Source of the DNA: an uncultured Bacteroidales bacterium | GTDB taxonomy: Bacteria > Bacteroidota > Bacteroidia > Bacteroidales > Muribaculaceae | Direction: 5' to 3' | Assembly (NCBI GenBank): GCA_902777835.1 | Contig: CACYVC010000027.1 | Coordinates: 1 to 34,204 of the forward strand | DNA: 34,204 nucleotides | Shown here: positions 1-7,155 of the stretch, one piece after another | Numbering within the stretch: position 1 is the stretch's first letter | How the letters are laid out: each line of letters opens with the position of its first letter | The notes under the pieces: generated by a model | What the model saw: only the letters and a program-made list of their open reading frames with translations | Told to the model about the DNA's origin: nothing | Database searches by the model: none | Program-made: the position numbers and the translations under genes

Positions 1-35
1 AAGCATTTTTTGCATACCTAAACTTATAAATGCCG

Positions 36-65
36 CAAAAGTAAGCAATAATGGGCGTTTTCAAA
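36..65 (-). promoter_or_regulatory. Candidate promoter reading out of the left edge
   Basis: On the minus strand an exact Bacteroidetes -7 box (TACTTTTG, plus-strand 36-43) has TTTG (62-65) 18 bases upstream; the usual spacing is 19-21. It lies beyond the terminator of the outer-membrane protein gene and points out of the window, so it probably drives a gene to the left that cannot be seen. Confidence 0.45.
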
Positions 66-108
66 GATTTTATCCTAAAAAATGACCAATAGGCCTAAAG
101 ATAAAAAA

Positions 109-142
109 ATTAGACAACTGGGTTGACCCCAATTGTCTAATT
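109..142 (-). terminator. Intrinsic terminator of the FadL-like gene
   Basis: Minus-strand stem-loop: arms 109-117 and 133-141 pair over 9 bp (ATTAGACAA/TTGTCTAAT), with an inner 4-bp TGGG/CCCA stem. On the minus strand it is followed by an uninterrupted T run (complement of the A run at 103-109). It lies just after the stop of the outer-membrane protein gene. Confidence 0.85.
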
Positions 143-170
143 ATTATTTTTGCACGTCTATTATTCTGAT

Positions 171-1610
171 TTAGAATTTGAAATCTACACCTGCGCCAAA
201 TACCTTATTGGTGCGGCTATAGACGTCGGTGCCGGGAAGGGCTGCTGAGACACCGTTGTAGCCTCCATCGGCAACAGTCATCTCCTTCTTGTAATCGGTG
301 TAAGTAGTCCAGAAGTAGCCCAAGTTGACCTTCACATTCTTAGAAACATTGATGGCGCCACCAAGACCAATGGAGTAGCTATCGCAAGAGAACGAGGTGT
401 TACTCTGATACTTGTCGCTCAAGCCGTAATCGGTGCGCTGGAAACCAGCACTAACGGTGAAGGTCTTGTTGATATCCCACTCCACACCTGCGAGAATCTC
501 GTGAGTGCCGTGCTTGAGCTCTTTGTTCTTAGCTCCTGCCATGTCGGCATGCTTGTCATCATAATAGTGATACTCCACGGTGCCACGCAGCTTATTGGGG
601 ATAAACTCATAGCCCACAGCGGCATAAAGCACGCTAGGCATATCGCTAGGAGTGTTCACGCCATGCTTGTAGGGCTCCATTTTCTCCTCAAAGCCTGATG
701 GTGCATCCAGAACCTTAGTATCGTTCTCGATGTTGAGATTGGTCTTGAACTCATATTTCGCTGCCACTGTGAGGCCTCTCCACTTGAAGTTCACACCCAG
801 AATTGGAGTGATACCCCAGCCCGTTTGTGTGCAGTCGATTGCCACATGAGCTAGTCCATTCTCAGCCATCATTGGAGTCAGCACACTAGCATATTGAGGA
901 TACGAGATTGAAATTTGCTCCATCCTTGCTGCCAAAATCGCATTGGCAGTGGCATTGACATGACCAGTGTAGTTACCTGTAAAATAGTTGGCGCGAAATC
1001 CTGCAAATCCCGAGAAATGCTCGTTGATCTTATAGGAGAAACCTAGTTGACCACCAAAGATGTATTGCTTGCCACGCATGTAGCTGTCGAGATGGTATAG
1101 GTCGGGGGTGAATCGACCACCCAGTAGTGGTGCCAGCGCTGCCGAGCCTTGATAGAGCCCTGCCATCACTGCCACGTCAAAGAGTGGCAGACCATCGTCG
1201 AAAGTGGCCTTGCCGCCACCACCCACTACGCCAATAAATCCTGAAACTGACCATTTTGGAGTCTTGTAAACAGCGTAGGCCGAGGGAAGAATAGGAGCTG
1301 CAGCGTTGCCTTTATATTTTTTATTAAAGGTATCGTTAGGGAACAATCCCATTCCGGCGGGAGTCATCACTGTAGCATCAATGTTGCGGGTTTGATAAGC
1401 GCTCTGGATATTGAGCGATAGTGCCCAACCGTTATGGTCCATGAAAGCGATACCTGCGGGGTTGGTGTAAACGGCATCAATCTCATTACTTGCTCCACGC
1501 GCCATCATGCGCTGGAAAGCGATGTGTTGGTTGGTATTATGCAGCAAGCCGCCAGCCTGGGCACTCACTGCTACTGCCATGATTGACAGTGCAAAAATCA
1601 ATTTCTTCAT
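171..1610 (-). CDS. FadL/OmpP1-type outer-membrane transport protein
   Basis: Predicted outer-membrane beta-barrel of the OmpP1/FadL/TodX family, whose members let hydrophobic compounds such as long-chain fatty acids cross the outer membrane; the substrate here is unknown. The chosen start gives 479 residues. It opens with a typical signal peptide (MKKLIFALSIMAVAVSAQA), and the mature protein begins with a family-like stretch including MMARGASNEIDAVYTNPAGI. The rest alternates short polar/aromatic strands and ends in Phe, as barrel proteins do. An open frame runs upstream to 1688, but that would place the start ahead of an exact -7 promoter box at 1653-1660, so it is rejected. An ATG three codons upstream (1619) is also possible. 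The gene stands alone between its own promoter and terminator. Confidence 0.85.
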   Translation of the reverse strand: MKKLIFALSIMAVAVSAQAGGLLHNTNQHIAFQRMMARGASNEIDAVYTNPAGIAFMDHNGWALSLNIQSAYQTRNIDATVMTPAGMGLFPNDTFNKKYKGNAAAPILPSAYAVYKTPKWSVSGFIGVVGGGGKATFDDGLPLFDVAVMAGLYQGSAALAPLLGGRFTPDLYHLDSYMRGKQYIFGGQLGFSYKINEHFSGFAGFRANYFTGNYTGHVNATANAILAARMEQISISYPQYASVLTPMMAENGLAHVAIDCTQTGWGITPILGVNFKWRGLTVAAKYEFKTNLNIENDTKVLDAPSGFEEKMEPYKHGVNTPSDMPSVLYAAVGYEFIPNKLRGTVEYHYYDDKHADMAGAKNKELKHGTHEILAGVEWDINKTFTVSAGFQRTDYGLSDKYQSNTSFSCDSYSIGLGGAINVSKNVKVNLGYFWTTYTDYKKEMTVADGGYNGVSAALPGTDVYSRTNKVFGAGVDFKF

Positions 1611-1652
1611 ATTACCCATTTTGTGTTTTTTACCTATTTTTTGAAATCTTTG

Positions 1653-1660
1653 CAAATGTA
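1653..1660 (-). promoter_or_regulatory. Promoter (-7 box) of the FadL-like gene
   Basis: Minus-strand TACATTTG is an exact TAnnTTTG -7 box, about 43 bases upstream of the chosen start codon. No good TTTG lies at the usual 19-21 base spacing; the nearest TTTG is 25 bases upstream. Confidence 0.6.
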
Positions 1661-1795
1661 GGCAATTAATTTTAAGCACATATCGCAAACGTGAATAAAA
1701 GCGCCTTTTTTAACCCCCAATGCAACAATATTACCCTTTTTAACAAAAACTGAAGTGCTATTATGGAAAATTATTAGGGCTTTTTAAAGGGAATT

Positions 1796-1831
1796 GAGAC
1801 AGAGGGGCCATGCCACATTGTCTCTTTTTTT
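1796..1831 (+). terminator. Plus-strand terminator-like hairpin with no gene before it
   Basis: GAGACA (1796-1801) pairs with TGTCTC (1819-1824) and is followed directly by seven T on the plus strand. It lies upstream of the probable lemA promoter and downstream of the divergent FadL-like promoter, so no plus-strand gene feeds into it. It may insulate lemA or end an unannotated short transcript. The outer stem is only 6 bp. Confidence 0.4.
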
Positions 1832-1883
1832 CATGAATCTCATTTTTTGGCACAAAAATTATGATTATTTCAGCAAAAAGCAT

Positions 1884-1891
1884 TACTTTTA
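1884..1891 (+). promoter_or_regulatory. Candidate lemA promoter (-7 box)
   Basis: TACTTTTA matches TAnnTTTG except for the last base and lies 38 bases before the lemA start. The sequence 20 bases upstream (TATG) is only a weak -33 element. Confidence 0.4.
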
Positions 1892-1929
1892 CAAAAAAAT
1901 TTATTGTTACATATTAATTCATTAAAATC

Positions 1930-2700
1930 ATGGATCAGAACACTATTAACAATCCCATGCCACAAGGCAACATGGGAGCCAACAACCAAAATCCGGTAAA
2001 CAATCTTTCGGTAGGCAATGCCGCTAAGGGCTGCTTCGGCCTTAGCAAGGGCTTGGTTGCGCTAATCGCTATCGCGATACTTCTCTGCGGATATGGATGC
2101 TCTAAGCGCAACAGTTTTGTAACACAAGAAAAAGAAGTTGACGCAGCTTGGTCAAAGGTTGAGGCCGACTATCAACGCCGTAGCGACCTTTATACCACTA
2201 TTGCCGCCAACCTTAAGAAATATGACAAACACGAGAGAGAGACCTACCAGGGAGTAACTAACGCCCGTGCTGGTGTTAGAAACAGCGAGCAACAAGACCA
2301 GGCTTTGCAGCAGATGCAGGCTCTCGCCGACTCAGCTCAGGCTCTCAAGGGTGTAAAGGTTGATCCCAACGATGAGCAGGCAATCAACAACTACCTCAAC
2401 TCACAAAAGAAACTGAAAGAACAACTCAATCTTGCCATCAATGTTGTACATGAGGCTTATCCTGACTTGAAGGCTGAAGACTTGCACAAAGATTTCCAGG
2501 CACAAATGGAGGGTACCGAGAACCGAATCAACACTTCTCGCAAGGACTACATTGAGAAGGTTAAAGAGTATAACACCAACATTGACCTGTTCCCAGGCAA
2601 TATCGTTGCTGGCATATTCGGATTCAAAGCTAAACCACAATTCAAGGCCGAAGAAGGAACCGATAAAGTGCCCAATGTAGAAAACATGCTTGAGGACTAA
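1930..2700 (+). CDS. lemA: LemA family membrane protein
   Basis: 256 residues. An Asn/Gln/Pro-rich N-terminal segment (about 1-32) precedes one membrane helix (about 41-56). The LemA helical region follows, recognisable from the AAWSKVEADYQRRSDLYTTI stretch around residues 72-91, and is mostly long charged helices. LemA proteins have one N-terminal membrane span and a helical bundle; their biochemical role is not settled. LemA genes are often found next to TPM-domain genes, and three follow here, which supports the call. The polar N-terminal extension is longer than in typical LemA proteins. A leaky 7-bp repeat tract separates it from the next gene, with no terminator, so co-transcription is likely. 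Confidence 0.85.
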   Translation: MDQNTINNPMPQGNMGANNQNPVNNLSVGNAAKGCFGLSKGLVALIAIAILLCGYGCSKRNSFVTQEKEVDAAWSKVEADYQRRSDLYTTIAANLKKYDKHERETYQGVTNARAGVRNSEQQDQALQQMQALADSAQALKGVKVDPNDEQAINNYLNSQKKLKEQLNLAINVVHEAYPDLKAEDLHKDFQAQMEGTENRINTSRKDYIEKVKEYNTNIDLFPGNIVAGIFGFKAKPQFKAEEGTDKVPNVENMLED

Positions 2701-2705
2701 CTTAT

Positions 2706-2791
2706 TAAGTAGTAAGTAGTAAGTAGTAAGTAGTAAGCAGTAAACACTTAACACTTAACACTTATCACTTAAAACTTAACACTTAAAGTTA
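2706..2791 (+). repeat. 7-bp tandem repeat tract between lemA and the first TPM gene
   Basis: Two arrays with a 7-bp period run head to tail. The first has about five near-perfect TAGTAAG units (2706-2742). The second has about six degenerate AACACTT units (2743-2791). Both contain in-unit stop codons (TAG/TAA), which fall in all three frames because 7 is not a multiple of 3. Similar tracts occur at several other gene junctions in this window. Confidence 0.9.
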
Positions 2792-2836
2792 ATCTCCGCT
2801 CTCCCCTCTCTCCATTTAACTCTCAACTAAGAAAAA

Positions 2837-3274
2837 ATGCAACTCGACAACTTTATCAGCAAACCTGACCAAGGTCGGGTGGTGGCAGCCATTGGCGAAG
2901 CCGAGAAGATGACATCGGGCGAGATTCGTGTCCACCTCACCCCACGGTGTGGCGACGACGTGATGCGCGATGCCATCAAGACATTCAACCGCCTGAGGAT
3001 GTATAAGACTCGTCACCGCAACGGCGTGCTTATCTTCGTGGCGTTTGAGAGCCGCAAGCTTGCCATCTTAGGCGATAATGGCATCAATGAGGTGGTTTCC
3101 GCTAATTATTGGGACGAAGAGAAAGATATTCTTCTCGAGTACTTAAAACATGGCGACCCTGCCACTGGTCTGTGTGCAGTGATAGCTCGTGTGGGCGCAA
3201 AGCTCAAAGCCTACTTCCCCATTGAAGATGACGATGTTAACGAACTTAGCAACGAGATTTCCTATGAAGAATAA
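2837..3274 (+). CDS. Small TPM-domain protein without signal or membrane segment
   Basis: 145 residues that look like a stand-alone TPM (TLP18.3/Psb32/MOLO-1) domain. The segment MTSGEIRVHLTPRCGDD (about 24-40) matches the first strand of the domain, and NGVLIFVAFESRKLAILGD (about 62-80) matches the core NG-hydrophobic strand pair. No signal peptide or membrane helix is visible, so it is predicted to be cytoplasmic, unlike the two TPM proteins that follow. TPM domains have been linked to phosphatase activity in plants, but the bacterial role is unclear. Its 3' end overlaps the next gene by 11 bases, which implies coupled translation. Confidence 0.75.
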   Translation: MQLDNFISKPDQGRVVAAIGEAEKMTSGEIRVHLTPRCGDDVMRDAIKTFNRLRMYKTRHRNGVLIFVAFESRKLAILGDNGINEVVSANYWDEEKDILLEYLKHGDPATGLCAVIARVGAKLKAYFPIEDDDVNELSNEISYEE

Positions 3275-4127
3275 AATAACATCATTCATCGCTGTGGCAA
3301 TGCTGCTCTTCGTGGCATTGCCTGCTTGCGGTGAGCCTACGTCATCAACACCACCACGCCAACAAGAGAAGGAGAAGCAGATGCCGGCAGCAGTTGTTGG
3401 CGACAATGGAAGTGTAACACCAGTTCCCGACAAACCCACTGAGAAGAAACTGCTGTGGGACTTGGCAGGTGTTATCGACCCTGTCACAGCACAGGAAATA
3501 GAGGACTCACTGGAGACTTTCTCGCGCACTACCAGCAACCAAATCCTGGTGATGACAGTGACATCGATAGGTGGGGCTGATATATCGGAGTATGCCACAC
3601 AACTGGGACGCGACTGGGGCGTGGGTCACGAGGGTGACAACAACGGTGTGGTGATTCTTATCAAGGTTAAGACCGAAAACGAGAAAGGAAATGCCTTTAT
3701 CGCAACAGGCTACGGCGTGGAAGCCGTGCTGCCCGACGTGCTGTGCAAGCGCATCATCGAGCAAGAGATGATCCCGCGCTTTAAAGAAAACGATTATGCT
3801 GGAGGCATCAAGGATGCACTTGCCATAATCATGCCCGCCATGAAAGGCGAGTTCAACACCGAAGAATATATGGACGACACGGAAGATGCAATCCTCGGTC
3901 TCATTGTATTCATCGCTATAACATGCTTTGTCTTAGTAGCAATGAAGAAAGGTGGAACGGGTACTGGCACCAACACACGCACCTACACTGGCGGTCCAAT
4001 CATCTTCCCAGGAAACATTGGCAGCGGCAAATCTAGCGGAGGCTGGGGCGGAGGCAGCTCTAGCGGTGGCTGGGGCGGATTTGGCGGCGGTAGCTTCGGC
4101 GGCGGTGGCGCTGGCGGAAGCTGGTAG
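3264..4127 (+). CDS. TPM-domain lipoprotein with Gly-rich tail (YgcG-like)
   Basis: 287 residues from ATG 3264, which overlaps the previous stop by 11 bases. A longer upstream frame from 3189 is rejected because it would hide a clear lipoprotein signal: MKNKITSF, a hydrophobic stretch, then lipobox LPAC with Cys22. A Pro/Glu linker is followed by the TPM domain (about 62-195), which includes TTSNQILVMTV and NNGVVILIKV. Then come a membrane helix (about 212-230) and a tail very rich in Gly, Ser and Trp ending GGGGAGGSW. This domain-TM-Gly-tail layout is that of YgcG-type proteins. It is likely anchored at the cell envelope with the TPM domain outside the cytoplasm. The function is not known. 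Confidence 0.8.
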   Translation: MKNKITSFIAVAMLLFVALPACGEPTSSTPPRQQEKEKQMPAAVVGDNGSVTPVPDKPTEKKLLWDLAGVIDPVTAQEIEDSLETFSRTTSNQILVMTVTSIGGADISEYATQLGRDWGVGHEGDNNGVVILIKVKTENEKGNAFIATGYGVEAVLPDVLCKRIIEQEMIPRFKENDYAGGIKDALAIIMPAMKGEFNTEEYMDDTEDAILGLIVFIAITCFVLVAMKKGGTGTGTNTRTYTGGPIIFPGNIGSGKSSGGWGGGSSSGGWGGFGGGSFGGGGAGGSW

Positions 4128-4131
4128 CCTG

Positions 4132-4164
4132 GAGTTCAGAGTTAAGAGTTCAGAGTTCATAGTT
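4132..4164 (+). repeat. 7-bp tandem repeat (AGTTCAN units) between two TPM genes
   Basis: About four and a half units reading AGTTCAG AGTTAAG AGTTCAG AGTTCAT, then AGTTTTT. The tract starts shortly after the upstream stop and ends about 20 bases before the next start codon. The AGTTCAN orientation is in the mRNA sense, as at the murE-mraY, rsmH-ftsL and ruvB-flippase junctions. Confidence 0.85.
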
Positions 4165-4184
4165 TTTGGTAACTATAGAAAAAA

Positions 4185-5057
4185 ATGAAGTTACTTAAGA
4201 TAGTATTAATTGCTTTAGCCATTATTGTCGGCAAAGTGAGCATAGCACAGGTGCCAGAGAAGCCCGATAGCATGATGCCCATCATCGACATGGCAGGAAT
4301 CATAAAGAACGACTCTTTAGTTAATGCCCTCAACACAAGGCTCGACTCGCTATCGCGACGCACTACCAACCAGATTGTGGTAGTTACAGTCAATGACTTG
4401 GGAAAACTCGAAGCCAACCAGTTTGCAACCCAACTTGGCAAGAAATGGGGTATCGGAGACAAGAACTCAAACAATGGCCTTATAATCCTTGTAAAGCCAA
4501 GGAACGACAAGGGGCCAGGCGAAGTGTATATAGCACCTGGAAGAGGTCTTCAAGGAGCTCTTCCCGATGTGAAGTGCAGATATATAACCGATTCAATCAT
4601 AGTTCCACATCTCAAAGAGGGTGACTACGCCAGTGGCATTGAAGCTGCCGTCAACTACATCGAACCTATTGTTATAGAAGAATATGAACAAGCGCAAGCT
4701 GTTGCAAGCCAAAGCAATGACAAAAAAAGCAGTGGCGGCAATGGGTGGTGGATTTTAGGTGGAATAGCCGCTGGAATTGGCGGACTTGCGTTATTGAGAA
4801 AGCGCAACAAGAAAAACCTACCACAACAACCCGCCAATGGCGACCAAGCTACACAGGCAACGAACACCGAAACAGCGGCAGCAGCGACCGTAGGCGCAGC
4901 CACGGCACTAGCTGCGGCCTCTCAGCAAGAGGAAAACGACGAGCCTGAACCCGAAGATGAACCCGAAGAAGAAAATAAACCCGAAGAGCCCGAGGCCTAC
5001 AAATACAAATATGGCGGTGGCGACTTTGACGGGGGCGGTGCTGGCTCTAAGTTCTAA
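4185..5057 (+). CDS. TPM-domain membrane protein with acidic and Gly-rich tail
   Basis: 290 residues. A signal peptide (about 1-21) is followed by a TPM domain (about 30-165, with RRTTNQIVVVTV and NNGLIILVKPR). A membrane helix (about 188-203, WWILGGIAAGIGGLALL) and basic RKRNKK follow, then an Ala-rich and a strongly acidic Glu/Pro segment, ending GGGDFDGGGAGSKF. It is a paralogue of the preceding lipoprotein but has no lipobox. The order signal peptide, TPM, TM, low-complexity tail puts the TPM domain in the periplasm and the acidic tail in the cytoplasm if the helix spans once. Function unknown. Confidence 0.8.
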   Translation: MKLLKIVLIALAIIVGKVSIAQVPEKPDSMMPIIDMAGIIKNDSLVNALNTRLDSLSRRTTNQIVVVTVNDLGKLEANQFATQLGKKWGIGDKNSNNGLIILVKPRNDKGPGEVYIAPGRGLQGALPDVKCRYITDSIIVPHLKEGDYASGIEAAVNYIEPIVIEEYEQAQAVASQSNDKKSSGGNGWWILGGIAAGIGGLALLRKRNKKNLPQQPANGDQATQATNTETAAAATVGAATALAAASQQEENDEPEPEDEPEEENKPEEPEAYKYKYGGGDFDGGGAGSKF

Positions 5058-5127
5058 CAAATTCATATTCTTCTAAAAATAAGCAAGTTTTCACACCCTT
5101 TATTCTTTTCTCTCCTTCAACAATCTT

Positions 5128-6507
5128 ATGACCGATTTCTTTAACAAAATAGGAGAAGCTATTATTGCCACAGCCGATATGCTGTGTGAGTATCCCGAGT
5201 TCCTGCTGCTCATTGGCGGCGGACTGTTCCTTTTCATCTTCTCAAGAGCCGTGTCTCTTAGGCGATTGCCTCAGGCCATTGGCGTGCTACGACAGAAGCA
5301 GGCTGCCAGCAGTGGCAAAGAAACAGGACAGATAAGCTCGGTACAAGCACTGCTCAGCGCCATTGCTGCAACAGTGGGAATGGGCAACATCGCCGGTGTG
5401 GCGGTGGCACTTACCGTGGGCAACGGCAATCCAGGCGTGATTTTCTGGATGTGGGTGAGCGCACTGGTGGGAATGACCACCAAGTTCTTTGAAGGCACAC
5501 TCGCCATCATGTACAAGGGCAAAGACAGCGCCGGCGAAGTGCAAGGCGGACCCATGTACATCATCACTAAAGGCTTGGGTGAGAAATGGAAACCACTTGC
5601 CGTGGCATTCGCCATCTTTGGATTGGTAGGCACCCTGTGCGTGTGGCAGGCCAACCAACTCGTGGAGTCGGTAACCACAGTTTTCACTACACCAATGGGC
5701 ATCGAGAACACCCCTTGGCTGCGATTCATCATGGGTGTTATTATGGTTGTCATTGTCGCTGCCGTGATTCTGAGAGGAATCAAGAGCATCGCAGCTATTG
5801 CCTCTAAGATGGTGCCTATTATGGTAGCGCTCTACCTCATTATGGTACTGGTGATTATGGCTTTGAACTACGACAAAATACCAGGAGTATTCGGATCTAT
5901 TTTCAAAGGGGCATTCACCTTTGAGGCAGGACTGGGAGGCTTTGCCTATGTGGCATTAATCGGCGCCCGACGCGCTGCCTATGTCAACGAGGCTGGTATT
6001 GGTACCGCATCTATGATGCATGGCGCCAGCAAGAACACCGAGCCTGTGCGCGAAGGCCTCATCGCGATGCTAGGCCCAGCTATCGACTCGGGACTGATAT
6101 GCACCCTCACCGCCATCCCCATCATCATCGCTGGCAACTACATAGGCGTGGGCAACGATCCTAAGGGGCTGGCTATAGCCCTCGGTGCTTGGCAGCAGCT
6201 CATTCCCAACATAGGTCACTACCTACTCATGATCATCGTGTTCTTCTTCGCATTCTCCACCATGTTCACCTATAGCTACTATGGCCTCAAGTGTACCAAT
6301 TTCCTCTTTGGCGCTCACAATGCCAAATACTACAACTACTACTATCTCGCAATGATTGTGGTGGCAGCAGTAGTGCCCTTGAAAGTGGTGGTGGGATTCA
6401 TGGACATAGCATTCTTCCTCATGGCATGCTGCACCATGACAGCTATCCTGCTACTCTCGCCCAAGGTGATAAAAGCTGAGAAAGAGTACTTCAGCAAAAA
6501 AACATAA
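5128..6507 (+). CDS. Alanine/glycine:cation symporter (AGCS family)
   Basis: 459 residues with about ten hydrophobic segments. It matches the AGCS sodium:alanine/glycine symporters, which couple Na+ (or H+) entry to uptake of small neutral amino acids across the inner membrane. Diagnostic stretches are GMGNIAGVAVALTVGNGNPG (about 84-103), the following Phe/Glu-rich segment, and NEAGIGTASMMHGASKN (about 290-306), the family signature. Length is normal. It lies 70 bases after the last TPM gene with no terminator between, so it may be read from the lemA promoter. The exact substrate cannot be told from sequence. Confidence 0.9.
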   Translation: MTDFFNKIGEAIIATADMLCEYPEFLLLIGGGLFLFIFSRAVSLRRLPQAIGVLRQKQAASSGKETGQISSVQALLSAIAATVGMGNIAGVAVALTVGNGNPGVIFWMWVSALVGMTTKFFEGTLAIMYKGKDSAGEVQGGPMYIITKGLGEKWKPLAVAFAIFGLVGTLCVWQANQLVESVTTVFTTPMGIENTPWLRFIMGVIMVVIVAAVILRGIKSIAAIASKMVPIMVALYLIMVLVIMALNYDKIPGVFGSIFKGAFTFEAGLGGFAYVALIGARRAAYVNEAGIGTASMMHGASKNTEPVREGLIAMLGPAIDSGLICTLTAIPIIIAGNYIGVGNDPKGLAIALGAWQQLIPNIGHYLLMIIVFFFAFSTMFTYSYYGLKCTNFLFGAHNAKYYNYYYLAMIVVAAVVPLKVVVGFMDIAFFLMACCTMTAILLLSPKVIKAEKEYFSKKT

Positions 6508-6547
6508 GGAATAAAAAGCACTACCACTTGTGCTATAACTACAACCA

Positions 6548-6587
6548 CTTGTGCACATAAGGATCAAAAGAACCTTATGTGCACAAG
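6548..6587. repeat. 15-bp perfect inverted repeat after the symporter gene
   Basis: CTTGTGCACATAAGG (6548-6562) is repeated in inverse at 6573-6587 with a 10-base spacer. No T run follows on either strand, so it is not a standard intrinsic terminator. A direct repeat of CCACTTGTGC lies just upstream (from about 6524) and again at the start of the palindrome. It could be a 3'-end RNA-stabilising hairpin for the symporter mRNA or a protein-binding site. Confidence 0.7.
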
Positions 6588-6654
6588 CTGTATTATAAAA
6601 CCATTAAGAAGAGGCATGAAGCAGTTGTTTTGGAGATTAAACTGTCAAAAGAAA

Positions 6655-6755
6655 ACACCACCGACAAGAAAGCCGATGGTGTGAATCGTTCTCATAAACT
6701 CACCACCACATTCCTGCCTAAACGGTCAGGTGTTAATAGATTTACGCTCAGAGAC
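6655..6755 (-). ncRNA. Candidate ~100-nt small RNA or orphan attenuator
   Basis: The minus strand has an exact -7 box (TAACTTTG, 6760-6767). About 70 bases into the expected transcript begins a strong intrinsic terminator at 6655-6682, an 11-bp stem with two wobble pairs and a 6-base loop, followed by TTTCTTTTG. Between them is ATG TGG TGG TGA (Met-Trp-Trp-stop, about 6694-6705) preceded by AGGCAGGA. The GGUGGUGA around the Trp codons can pair, with one bulge, with UCACACC, which includes the 5' arm of the terminator. That is the layout of an amino-acid attenuator such as the reported Bacteroid-trp motif, but the next gene in this direction, the symporter, is on the opposite strand. Transcription is inferred, not shown. 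Confidence 0.45.
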
Positions 6756-6759
6756 GATG

Positions 6760-6767
6760 CAAAGTTA
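6760..6767 (-). promoter_or_regulatory. -7 box of the candidate small RNA
   Basis: Minus-strand TAACTTTG followed by CA is an exact match to the Bacteroidetes -7 consensus and identical to the tRNA-Asp -7 box at 7125-7132. No convincing TTTG is found 19-21 bases upstream. Confidence 0.5.
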
Positions 6768-6868
6768 CAAAAATTTTAATATGCAAGAACTGACAAGCAA
6801 AAATATCCAGAAGATGAGTATATTTTACCATTAAAGGTTCCGGTACACAAAAGGAACAATGAAAAACG

Positions 6869-6940
6869 AAGGGAAAGCTATTAGTGCACTGATGATAGCT
6901 CTGGGTGTTGTTGAAGTATTGCGCCGCACCTGCGGCGTTC
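6869..6940. repeat. Dispersed GC-rich palindromic repeat, copy 1
   Basis: A GC-rich palindrome (GCGCCGC-ACCT-GCGGCG) preceded by TGTTGTT and AGTATT recurs at 33836-33903. Weaker similarity extends about 35 bases to the left (GGAAAG, then TATTAG in both). It starts about 44 bases past the tRNA-Asp terminator in the minus direction. Confidence 0.65.
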
Positions 6941-6983
6941 GGCCAGCCTAGAATAAGGAAAAAAACTGGTGACACAAAAAAGA

Positions 6984-7018
6984 AAGAGCGAATAGTGCCG
7001 AAGCACATCTTCGCTCTT
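6984..7018 (-). terminator. Intrinsic terminator of tRNA-Asp
   Basis: On the minus strand AAGAGCGAA pairs with TTCGCTCTT. An inner GTGC-TTCG-GCAC stem with a UUCG tetraloop sits inside, and the hairpin is followed by TCTTTTTTG. It starts 15 bases after the tRNA 3' end. Confidence 0.9.
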
Positions 7019-7033
7019 CTCCTCTCTCCACTG

Positions 7034-7107
7034 CGGTGCGTACAGGACTCGAACCAGCGACCTCCTGCGTGACAGGCAGGCATTCTAACCAACTGAACTA
7101 ACGCACC
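7034..7107 (-). tRNA. tRNA-Asp (GTC)
   Basis: A complete cloverleaf of 74 bases reads on the minus strand. The acceptor stem is GGTGCGT/ACGCACC (7 bp) with discriminator G, the identity base for Asp; the D stem is GTTC/GAAT, the anticodon stem is CCTGC/GCAGG with loop CTGTCAC (anticodon GTC), and the T loop is TTCGAGT. CCA is not encoded. The T stem (GCTGG/CCTGT) has a U-U mismatch in its middle pair, which is usually G-C. An upstream promoter and downstream terminator are both clear. Confidence 0.95.
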
Positions 7108-7124
7108 AGTTTGGAATTGCGGTG

Positions 7125-7155
7125 CAAAGTTACACACATTTTTCAAACTGGCAAA
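7125..7155 (-). promoter_or_regulatory. tRNA-Asp promoter
   Basis: Minus-strand TTTG (7152-7155), 19 bases, then exact -7 box TAACTTTG (7125-7132). This predicts a start roughly 12 bases upstream of the mature tRNA. Confidence 0.8.

Noticed and set aside
1611-1688. N-terminal extension of the FadL-like protein
   Set aside because: It would bury the clear signal peptide and start upstream of an exact -7 promoter box.
2706-2791. CRISPR-like appearance of the repeat tract
   Set aside because: Units are 7 bp with no spacers and no cas genes are near; it is a simple tandem repeat.
3189-3263. Upstream start for the TPM lipoprotein
   Set aside because: It would overlap the previous gene by 86 bases and hide the lipobox; ATG 3264 gives a normal signal peptide.
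6579-6779. 66-residue plus-strand reading frame after the symporter gene
   Set aside because: No recognisable domain; it begins inside a palindrome and runs through the candidate small RNA terminator and the exact -7 box on the other strand.
6748-7146. 132-residue minus-strand frame
   Set aside because: It reads through the tRNA-Asp gene and its terminator, so it is a chance open frame.
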